From positions 102,780 through 166,779 of the forward strand of contig NZ_LWHQ01000013.1 in NCBI RefSeq assembly GCF_001653715.1: a stretch of 64,000 bases of DNA. Direction: 5' to 3'. The first letter of the stretch is position 1; every line of letters starts with the position of its first letter. The translations under genes and the position numbers were made by a program. Source of the DNA: Methylobacterium platani. Its GTDB lineage: Bacteria > Pseudomonadota > Alphaproteobacteria > Rhizobiales > Beijerinckiaceae. Positions 57,402-64,000 of the stretch are shown piece after piece. Under the pieces are notes generated by a model, which worked only from the letters and a program-made list of their open reading frames with translations, was not told the origin of the DNA and made no database searches.

Positions 57402-57530
57402 CGGAGCGCGCACTCGAGCCTTGAGGGGGGAGCCGGGCCGGGGTGTGTCACACCCAAGCTCATCCCCGTTAAAGCATGGCGCGCGCGACGCAAAGCCGGC
57501 TGTTCTCAGCCAAACGGGCGAAGCCCGCCC

Positions 57531-57980
57531 TCACGCGGCAACCGCGTAGGCCAGGATCTCCTCGACCGCCTCCTCGGCGCCGGCCCGGGCGCGGTTGGCC
57601 CTGAGGGCGAAGCTGATCAGCACCGGGTCGTTGGTCTCGGCCGCGCGCACCACCTCGACGGCGATGCGGGCGCCGGTCGCGGTCGGGCCGCGGCCGCAGG
57701 CCAGCGAGGCGGACAGCCAGTGGGCGGTGTCGGCGTCGATATGGCCGGTCGGGCGCTCGCCCCACACGGCGAAATCGACGGTCGCGGCGACCAGCCACTC
57801 GCCGAAGGCCGGATCGGCTTCGGGAATCGCCCGGTCGAGGCCGAACAGCATGTCGGCCTCCTCGCGGTCGGTGAGCCCGTCGGGCAGCACCGCGCGGTTG
57901 AGCTCGCGCACGTCCTCCAGGCTGATGGCGCCGGCGGCGATGATACGGTTGCAGAAGTGTTGCAGCGAGGTGGTGATCAT
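57531..57980 (-). CDS. Conserved hypothetical protein
   Basis: 149 residues, acidic and helical, with no signal or membrane segment. Notable strings are FCNRIIAAGAISLEDVRELNRAVLPDGL and EADMLFGLDRAIPE, followed by VDFAVWGERPTGHIDADTAHWL. I do not recognise a family. A strong GGGGAGG sits nine bases before the ATG. It lies 130 bases upstream of pccA on the same strand. Confidence 0.7.
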   Translation of the reverse strand: MITTSLQHFCNRIIAAGAISLEDVRELNRAVLPDGLTDREEADMLFGLDRAIPEADPAFGEWLVAATVDFAVWGERPTGHIDADTAHWLSASLACGRGPTATGARIAVEVVRAAETNDPVLISFALRANRARAGAEEAVEEILAYAVAA

Positions 57981-58245
57981 CGGTCTGTGCCTCCCCGGCT
58001 TTTGCTGTGCCGGTGCTTGTCCCTGTGTGAGGAGGACTATGCGGGAGCAGAGAGCCCTGACAGGTTAACGGCGGGATCTGAATCCTTGTTCAGGTTAAAG
58101 CCTGGCAACGGGACGGCGTTGCCAAAGGGTTGCGAGCCGCGGTCGCGATGACCGGTCCCGAGGTGCGACATCCGCCGCGGATGCGGCCTGCACCGAGCGT
58201 CGACGCGGGCGTGCTGCCGCTGCGGGACGACCTCCTGTCGGACGA

Positions 58246-58806
58246 TCAGGTCCGAGGGGGCGAACCCGTCCTGAGATACCCGAACATGTGCGGGACGTAG
58301 TCGGCTTTGCCGAGCGGGATTCCCTGGTGACGGAGGATCGCGTAGGCGGTCACGAGGTGGAAGGAGAATTGCGGCAGCGCCCAGTCGCGGGCGTAGCTCT
58401 CTCCGGTCATGTCGAAGGTCAGGCCGGGCAGCTCGATCGTGACCGGCGCGGCCGCCCCGGCATCGAGCGCGTGCGGTTCGAGGCCGTCGAGCCGGGCCAG
58501 GGCCTCGGCGATGCAGGCTTGCGCCTCCGCGAGGGAGCCCGGTCGCCCGCCCGCCTCCCGGCCCGCGCGCGCCAGGTCGTCGAGGGCCTGCGGCAGGGGC
58601 TCGCCGCGGAGCCGGTAGGTCGCCTCCCGGGCCTGCAGGCAGGCGAAGCGGACCTGCGACGACAGCGGGAGCATGTCCGGCGCGAGCCGCCGGGACATCA
58701 GATCGTCCGCCTCCGCGCCGTGATGCGCGCGCGCCTTGTCGAGCCACCCGGAGAGGGCCCGCAGCATCTGCGCGTAAGCGGGGACGAGTTGCTGCGTCAG
58801 GGACAT
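58246..58806 (-). CDS. DUF1993 protein
   Basis: 186 residues. Helical bundle with MSLTQQLVPAYAQMLRALSGWLDKA, RLAPDMLPLSSQVRFACLQA and LPQFSFHLVTAYAILRHQGIPLGKADYV, the DUF1993 pattern (related to DinB-like four-helix bundles). A conserved His and Asp may bind a metal. GAGGAG precedes the ATG. Function unknown. Confidence 0.87.
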   Translation of the reverse strand: MSLTQQLVPAYAQMLRALSGWLDKARAHHGAEADDLMSRRLAPDMLPLSSQVRFACLQAREATYRLRGEPLPQALDDLARAGREAGGRPGSLAEAQACIAEALARLDGLEPHALDAGAAAPVTIELPGLTFDMTGESYARDWALPQFSFHLVTAYAILRHQGIPLGKADYVPHMFGYLRTGSPPRT

Positions 58807-58886
58807 CGATGCTCCTCGGGACAGCTGCGGCTGTCCCGAGACTGCCCCGACGACATGACGCCCGGAATACGACCGGTGGCGCCGGC

Positions 58887-59486
58887 CTACCGCACGATCA
58901 CCGTCGCGTCCGCCCCGACCCGGTTGTACAGGTCGACCACGTCGATGTTGCGCATCCGGATGCAGCCCGAGGACGCCGCCTGGCCGATCCGCTCCGGCTC
59001 GTTGGTGCCGTGGATGCGGTAGAGCGTGTCCTTGCCGGTGCCGTCGGCGAGGTAGAGGGCGCGGGCGCCGAGCGGGTTGGCTGGCCCGCCCTGCATCGCG
59101 TGGACGTGGGGCCAGCGCTTGATCATCTCGGCCGGCGGGTGCCAGTCGGGCCAGGCGGCCTTGCGGAAGATCCGGGCCGTGCCGTTCCAGCCATAGGCCT
59201 CGTCGCCGACGGTGACGCCGTAGCGGATCGCCTTGCGGTCGGGCAGGACGTAGTAGAGCTGGCGCTCCTTCGTCTCGACCACGATGGTGCCGGGGGCCTC
59301 GCCCGTCGGGTCCTCGATCATGTAGCGGGCGAAGCGCCGGTCGACCTCCGGCTCCGGCACCATCGCCATCCACTCCTTGTCCTTGGCCGACAATTCGGGA
59401 TCGGGCGTGGCGCGGTACATGCAGCCCGGCAGCGCCAGGACGGCCCCCGTCAGGGCGAGGGCGAGGGCGAGGCGGGGGCGGCGCAT
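58887..59486 (-). CDS. L,D-transpeptidase lipoprotein (YkuD)
   Basis: 199 residues. A lipoprotein signal ends in the lipobox LPGC (about residue 22). The YkuD catalytic domain has the HGTNEPERIGQAASSGCIRM motif (His, Ser/Gly, Cys nucleophile). It forms 3-3 peptidoglycan cross-links or attaches proteins. It stands alone, convergent with nothing. Confidence 0.93.
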   Translation of the reverse strand: MRRPRLALALALTGAVLALPGCMYRATPDPELSAKDKEWMAMVPEPEVDRRFARYMIEDPTGEAPGTIVVETKERQLYYVLPDRKAIRYGVTVGDEAYGWNGTARIFRKAAWPDWHPPAEMIKRWPHVHAMQGGPANPLGARALYLADGTGKDTLYRIHGTNEPERIGQAASSGCIRMRNIDVVDLYNRVGADATVIVR

Positions 59487-59690
59487 CGGGGAGGAACCTT
59501 GCTCGGGCGGCGGGCGGACCCGCGAATCAGTCGTCGTCCGAGCCTAAAGCGTGGCCGTGGGGGCGCGAAGCGGCGAGCGGCGCCTCTGTGCACGATGCCC
59601 GGCCTGTGTTGCGTCCGGGCCATGGCCCTGCCACGGTGGGGGTCGGGGACGGGCCCGACGGGCCCGACGGGAACGCTTGAAGCGGGCACG

Positions 59691-60620
59691 ATGACGACGC
59701 TGTATCTCTGCCATCCGGCCTCCCTCGACCACGACACGCCGCCGGGCCATCCCGAGCGGGCCGACCGCATCCGGGTGATCGAGCGGGCGCTGGAGGACGA
59801 GCGCTTCGCCGCCCTGGTGCGCGAGCAGGCGCCGCTGGCCGACCTCGCGGTCGCGGGCCTCGCCCATCCGGAGAACTACGTCGCGGCGATCGCCGCCGCC
59901 GCCCCGGACGAGGGGCTGGTCGGCATCGATTCCGATACGGTGATGTCGCCGGGCTCCCTCGAAGCCGCGCTCCGGGCCCTGGGCGCCGCCGTCCGGGCGG
60001 TCGACGAGGTGATGGAGGGCCGCGTCGCCAACGCCTTTGCGGCGATGCGCCCGCCCGGCCACCACGCCGAGCGCGAGCGCGCCATGGGCTTCTGCCTGTT
60101 CAACACCGCGGCGGTCGCGGCGCGACACGCGCGCAAGGCCCACGGCGCCGCCCGGGTGGCGCTCGTCGACTGGGACGTCCATCACGGCAACGGCTCGCAG
60201 GACATCTTCTGGGACGATCCGAACGTGATGTACGCCTCGACCCACCAGATGCCGCTCTTTCCCGGCACCGGGGCGGCGTCCGAGCGCGGCGAGCACGACA
60301 CCATCGTCAACGTGCCGCTGCATGCCGGCGACGACGGCGACACGTTCCGCGAGGCCTTCGCGCACGGCGTGCTGCCGCGGCTCGAGGCGTTCCGGCCCGA
60401 CCTGATCGTGATCTCGGCCGGGTTCGACGCGCATTGGCGCGATCCGCTGGCCAACCTGAAGCTCACCGAGGCCGATTTCGCCTGGGCGACCCGGGAGCTG
60501 ATGGGCATCGCCGACCGCCGCTGCGGCGGCCGGGTGGTGTCGCTGCTCGAGGGCGGCTACGACCTGATCGGGCTGTCGAAGTCGGTCGCCGCCCATGTCG
60601 AGACGCTGATGGGACGATAG
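59691..60620 (+). CDS. Histone-deacetylase-family amidohydrolase
   Basis: 309 residues. Zn-dependent deacetylase fold (acetoin utilisation AcuC, acetylpolyamine amidohydrolase, HDAC). Key motifs: MRPPGHHAERERAMGFCLFN (His pair and substrate loop), DWDVHHGNGSQDIF (Zn Asp, His), and SAGFDAHWRDPL (Zn Asp). The substrate is likely a small acetylated amine or acetyl-lysine. A short tandem of GGGCCCGAC units lies just upstream at about 59650-59670. Confidence 0.92.
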   Translation: MTTLYLCHPASLDHDTPPGHPERADRIRVIERALEDERFAALVREQAPLADLAVAGLAHPENYVAAIAAAAPDEGLVGIDSDTVMSPGSLEAALRALGAAVRAVDEVMEGRVANAFAAMRPPGHHAERERAMGFCLFNTAAVAARHARKAHGAARVALVDWDVHHGNGSQDIFWDDPNVMYASTHQMPLFPGTGAASERGEHDTIVNVPLHAGDDGDTFREAFAHGVLPRLEAFRPDLIVISAGFDAHWRDPLANLKLTEADFAWATRELMGIADRRCGGRVVSLLEGGYDLIGLSKSVAAHVETLMGR

Positions 60621-60681
60621 AGCGCTCTCCGACCGGGCAGAGACCGGCTCGTCGGAGACAACGGACCGGAATCAGCGACAT

Positions 60682-60719
60682 GGAGCGGCGTCCGATCGCG
60701 CGTGATCGGGCGCCGCTCC
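60682..60719. terminator. Hairpin between convergent genes
   Basis: A 16-bp stem (60682-60697 with 60704-60719, one G-T pair) and a 6-base loop lies between the HDAC gene and the convergent ribB. There is no T run; it may act in both directions. Confidence 0.6.
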
Positions 60720-60728
60720 AGCGTCCCC

Positions 60729-62030
60729 CTACCCCTCCAGCGGCTCGTCGCCGACCATCTCGATGCCGAAGCCCGACAGGCCGACATAGGACCGGGCCGC
60801 GCTCGAGATGTTGCGGATCGACACCACGCCGAGGTCGCGCAGGATCTGGGCGCCGAGGCCGACCTCGCGCCACTGGCGCACGCGGGCCGCCTCGGCTCCG
60901 TCCTCGCCGGCGGTGTCGGGCAGTTGCGACAGCGGCACCCCGGCGGTGCCGTCGCGCAGGTAGACCAGCACGCCGCGGCCTTCCTGGGCGAAGCGGCGCA
61001 TCACCGCCTCGATGGTGCGGCCGCCCTCGATCACGTCCGCCACCACGTTCGAGCGGTGCAGCCGCACCAGCACGTCGCGACCCTCGCCGATGCGGCCGTG
61101 CACGAAGGCGAATTGCTGCATCGGCTCGAACGGCGTGGTGTAGGCGTAGCCGGTCATCTCGCCCCACTCGGTCTTGACCGGGAAGGTGCCGACCCGCTCG
61201 ACCAGCTTCTCGCGCGCCTGGCGGTACGAGATCAGCTCGGCGACCGAGATCTGCTTGAGGCCATGCTTCTCGGCGAAGGCCGTGATCTGCGGCCCCTTCA
61301 TCACGGTGCCGTCGTCGTTGGCGAGCTCGCAGATCACGCCGACCGGCGGGAGCTTGGCGAGCCGGCACAGGTCCACCGCCGCCTCGGTATGGCCGGAGCG
61401 CATCAGCACGCCGCCGTCCTTGGCGATCAGTGGGAAGACGTGGCCCGGGCGCACGAAGTCGGTGGCGCCCATGTTGCCGTTGGCGAGCGCCCGCACGGTG
61501 TTGCAGCGCTGCTCGGCCGAGATGCCGGTGGTCAGCCCGTGCTTGACGTCGACCGTGACCGTGAAGGCGGTGCCGAGCGGCGCGTCGTTCGAGGCCACCA
61601 TCGGCTCGAGGCGCAGGCGCCTGGCCTCCGCGACGGTGATCGGCGCGCACACGATGCCGCAGGTGTTGCGGATGATGAACGCCATCTTCTCCGGCGTGCA
61701 GAGCGAGGCGGCGACGACGAGGTCGCCCTCGTTCTCGCGGTCGTCGTCGTCGGTGACGACCACGATCTCGCCGCGGGCGAAGGCGTCGAGGGCCTCGATG
61801 ATCGATGCGTGGGTCACGGGCATCTCCTGTCCCGGGACCGCAAGTCCCAGAAAATCGTTGGGGGTGACGGCGCCGCCGGTCACCCGCGCCACGGCGGTCG
61901 CCGTCTCCCGCGAGAGCCAGGGCTCGGGGTTGTTGCACAACCCCGTCACCGCCGCCGGCGAGAGCCCGCAGCGCCGCGCGAAGTCGAGGCGGGTCACGCC
62001 CTGCTGTCGGAGCCAGTCGCCGAGTTTCAC
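60729..62030 (-). CDS. ribB: DHBP synthase with N-terminal HTH and degenerate GTP cyclohydrolase II half
   Basis: 433 residues. Residues 1-65 are a Cro/C1-type helix-turn-helix (GDWLRQQGVTRLDFARRCGLSPAAVTGLC), unusual for this enzyme. Residues 75-280 are 3,4-dihydroxy-2-butanone-4-phosphate synthase, with the DDDDRENEGD motif and RSGHTEAAVDL. Residues 285-425 resemble RibA (FAFVHGRIGEGRDVLVRLH) but lack the three Zn-binding cysteines and the CDCG segment, so GTP cyclohydrolase II activity is unlikely. It makes the four-carbon riboflavin precursor. The HTH hints at self-regulation. Confidence 0.9.
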   Translation of the reverse strand: MKLGDWLRQQGVTRLDFARRCGLSPAAVTGLCNNPEPWLSRETATAVARVTGGAVTPNDFLGLAVPGQEMPVTHASIIEALDAFARGEIVVVTDDDDRENEGDLVVAASLCTPEKMAFIIRNTCGIVCAPITVAEARRLRLEPMVASNDAPLGTAFTVTVDVKHGLTTGISAEQRCNTVRALANGNMGATDFVRPGHVFPLIAKDGGVLMRSGHTEAAVDLCRLAKLPPVGVICELANDDGTVMKGPQITAFAEKHGLKQISVAELISYRQAREKLVERVGTFPVKTEWGEMTGYAYTTPFEPMQQFAFVHGRIGEGRDVLVRLHRSNVVADVIEGGRTIEAVMRRFAQEGRGVLVYLRDGTAGVPLSQLPDTAGEDGAEAARVRQWREVGLGAQILRDLGVVSIRNISSAARSYVGLSGFGIEMVGDEPLEG

Positions 62031-62083
62031 GCTCCCGTCATAGCCCGGCGACGAATTCAGTCAAACTGAAACGGTGCGGTCGT

Positions 62084-63199
62084 TCACTTCGGCTGAAAAC
62101 CACCCCCCTCGCCGACCTGGGCACGGTGGCGCAGAAAGTGATCGGCAAGGACGCAGGCCATCATCGCCTCGCCCACCGGCACGGCGCGAATGCCGACGCA
62201 GGGATCGTGGCGGCCCTTGGTCATGACGTCGACCGGCCGGTTGTCGCGGCTGACGCTCGCCCGCGGGGTCAGGATCGACGAGGTCGGCTTGACGGCAAAG
62301 CGGCAGACCAGCGGCTGGCCGGTCGAGATGCCGCCGAGCACCCCGCCCGCATGGTTGGCGAGGAAGATCGGGCGGCCGTCGTTGCCGGGCCGCATCTCGT
62401 CGGCATTCTCCTCGCCGCGTAAGGAGGCGGCCGCGAAGCCGTCGCCGATCTCGACGCCCTTGACGGCGTTGATCGACATCATGGCGGCGGCGAGGTCCGC
62501 GTCGAGCTTTCCGTAGACGGGAGCGCCGAGGCCGACGGGTACGCCCTCGGCCACCACCTCGATCACCGCGCCGACCGAGGAGCCCGCCTTGCGGATGCCG
62601 TCGAGATACTCCGCCCATTGCGCGGCGGCGACCGCGTCCGGGCAGAAGAACGGGTTGGCGTTCACCGCGTCCCAGTCGAAGCGGGCGCGGTCGATCGCGT
62701 GCGGGCCGATCTGCACCAGGGCGCCGCGGATCGTCACGCCGGGCAGCACCTTGCGGGCGATCGCGCCGGCCGCCACCCGGGCGGCGGTCTCGCGGGCCGA
62801 GGAGCGGCCGCCGCCGCGATAGTCGCGGATGCCGTACTTGGCGTCGTAGGCGTAGTCGGCGTGGCCGGGCCGGTAGCTGTCGCGGATCTCCGAGTAATCC
62901 TTCGAGCGCTGATCGACGTTCTCGATCATCAGGGCGATCGGCGTGCCGGTGGTGAGCGCCCGCCCGCCGGTCCGGTCGTCGGAGAAGGTCCCCGAGAGGA
63001 TGCGGACCTGGTCCGGCTCCTGGCGCTGGGTGGTGAAGCGCGACTGGCCCGGCCGGCGGCGGTCGAGCTCGGCCTGGATCTCGGCCGCGTCGAGCGGGAT
63101 CAGCGGCGGGCAGCCGTCGACGACGCAGCCGAGGGCCGGGCCGTGGCTCTCGCCGAAGGTGGTGACGCGGAAGAGATGGCCGAAGCTGTTGTGGGACAT
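62084..63199 (-). CDS. aroC: Chorismate synthase
   Basis: 371 residues. Converts 5-enolpyruvylshikimate-3-phosphate to chorismate using reduced FMN. Signature motifs are [19 protein letters not shown] (start), [11 protein letters not shown] and [20 protein letters not shown] near the C-terminus. Length and motifs are typical. It lies 53 bases upstream of the ribB gene on the same strand. Confidence 0.97.
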   Translation of the reverse strand: MSHNSFGHLFRVTTFGESHGPALGCVVDGCPPLIPLDAAEIQAELDRRRPGQSRFTTQRQEPDQVRILSGTFSDDRTGGRALTTGTPIALMIENVDQRSKDYSEIRDSYRPGHADYAYDAKYGIRDYRGGGRSSARETAARVAAGAIARKVLPGVTIRGALVQIGPHAIDRARFDWDAVNANPFFCPDAVAAAQWAEYLDGIRKAGSSVGAVIEVVAEGVPVGLGAPVYGKLDADLAAAMMSINAVKGVEIGDGFAAASLRGEENADEMRPGNDGRPIFLANHAGGVLGGISTGQPLVCRFAVKPTSSILTPRASVSRDNRPVDVMTKGRHDPCVGIRAVPVGEAMMACVLADHFLRHRAQVGEGGGFQPK

Positions 63200-63437
63200 G
63201 GGCGCTGGGAGGGCACGGCCGCTGAAAGAGAGAACGCCGCCGCTCTAGAGCATTTCGCGCCGGACGGGAAATGCTGTCGCAGGACCCCTCCCGCAAGCGC
63301 CTGCATCCGCGAGCCGGCCCCGCCGGTGCCGGCGCCCCGCGGCGAGATCGGGCGCCGACGGCGAAAACCCGGCATCGAGGCGTCGATGCCGGGGCGGGAT
63401 CGTCCGGACGTCGTGGGCCGTCGCGCGGCCCGCCGCC

Positions 63438-63896
63438 TCAGCGGCGCTGGAACAGCGGCTGGGCCAGGGCCTCGGCCCGGGCCATCCACAGGTCGCGCTC
63501 GGCGCGCAGCTCCTCGGCCTTGTCGACCTCCTGCTGCACGTGGGAGCGCAGGGCCCGCAGCTCGTCGGCCAGCAGCACCTGCAGCTCGTCGTAGCGCGCG
63601 TTCTCCTGGCGCAGCCGGGCCTTCAGCATCATGTTCTCGGCCATCAGCGCGGCGAGGTCGTCGTCCTCGGCGCGGGGGGCGGGCGGCTCGGGCTCGGGCT
63701 CGGGCAGCGGCTCGCTGCGCTCGGCATGGGCGACGATGCGCGGCTCCCAGGCGGCCTGCGCGTCCGGACGGCGCGGCGCCGCGCGGGCCTGGTCGGCGGC
63801 GTCGATCCGCGACAGGGTCGCGAGCCAGTCCTGCAGCGGGCCCGAAGGCTGCCGCGCCGCGGCGGTGGTCTGCGTCTTCAAGGCGGGGTCGGACAC
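63438..63896 (-). CDS. Hypothetical coiled-coil protein
   Basis: 152 residues from a GTG at 63896, with AGGAGA upstream. Residues 1-70 are disordered and Pro/Glu-rich (EPLPEPEPEPPAP). Residues 78-145 form a strongly helical, charged coiled coil (LMAENMMLKARLRQENARYDEL and following). No enzyme motif. Similar small proteins occur widely in the order; function unknown. The last 100 bases of the window (63897-64000) show no gene, only an upstream region. Confidence 0.65.
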   Translation of the reverse strand: MSDPALKTQTTAAARQPSGPLQDWLATLSRIDAADQARAAPRRPDAQAAWEPRIVAHAERSEPLPEPEPEPPAPRAEDDDLAALMAENMMLKARLRQENARYDELQVLLADELRALRSHVQQEVDKAEELRAERDLWMARAEALAQPLFQRR

Positions 63897-64000
63897 GCCG
63901 CGTCTCCTGCGAATCTTGACCCCGAGTTAACCCGTCACGTGGTTAAGAACCGGTAAACATCGCCCCCGCCCGGCCGTGCGGGCAGGGCCATTCAAAGAAA

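Overview
This window is a high-GC (about 70 percent by eye) chromosomal segment that looks like a Methylobacterium-type alphaproteobacterium (Hyphomicrobiales). The clues are a BioR-type biotin regulator with its operators, a PccA of 667 residues, osmoregulated glucan genes opgGH, DUF2336, DUF3606 and DUF2848 proteins, TadE/TadG genes and the order Fe-S scaffold, folE, hisI. The genus is an inference from gene content. I saw no rRNA, tRNA, CRISPR array, intact insertion sequence or replication origin.

Layout. Positions 1-2.2 kb hold the end of fabB/fabF, a perfect intrinsic terminator, fabI and an exported metallo-beta-lactamase-fold hydrolase. From 2.3 to 7.1 kb a HlyD-like adaptor overlaps a cellulose-synthase-like GT2-PilZ protein, with an HD-GYP protein upstream. 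From 7.3 to 14.5 kb lie an Rrf2-like regulator, dut, a CitE-like protein and a GntR regulator, divergent from an MFS transporter that is followed by a DUF2848, membrane protein and amidase run. From 14.6 to 20.2 kb are a DUF3606 protein, a periplasmic asparaginase, an SDR-BKACE pair and two cell-wall enzymes.

From 20.5 to 28.1 kb glmS and glmU, both on the minus strand, are separated by about 4.4 kb of visibly lower-GC DNA. It holds two GT2 glycosyltransferases, a TylF-type methyltransferase and a decayed second copy of the 3' end of glmU. This is the clearest transferred segment in the window. opgG-opgH follow at 28.3-32 kb, then a methyltransferase and the bioR-bioY-bioB cluster with three BioR-box-like sites.

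From 35.6 to 46.6 kb are a 38-codon small ORF, a DUF2336 protein, an SLT protein, a ParE/ParD pair, two flavoenzymes, a large YfhO-like membrane protein with a repeat-containing exported partner, and three Tad-type pseudopilin genes. A TetR-controlled EmrAB-like pump follows. The last 14 kb is mostly housekeeping: thrS, yidD, a SufU-like scaffold, folE, hisI, pccA, an HTH-fused ribB with a degenerate GTP cyclohydrolase II half, and aroC.

Three intergenic copies of a nested palindromic element (near 11.5, 50.2 and 54.8 kb) recur. One carries a further hairpin inserted into its right arm. I found no clearly novel defence or mobile system. The best leads are the glmU-glmS island with its glmU relic, the minimal HlyD plus GT2-PilZ polysaccharide locus whose PilZ motifs and nearby receiver domain look degenerate, the HTH-RibB fusion and the nested repeat elements.
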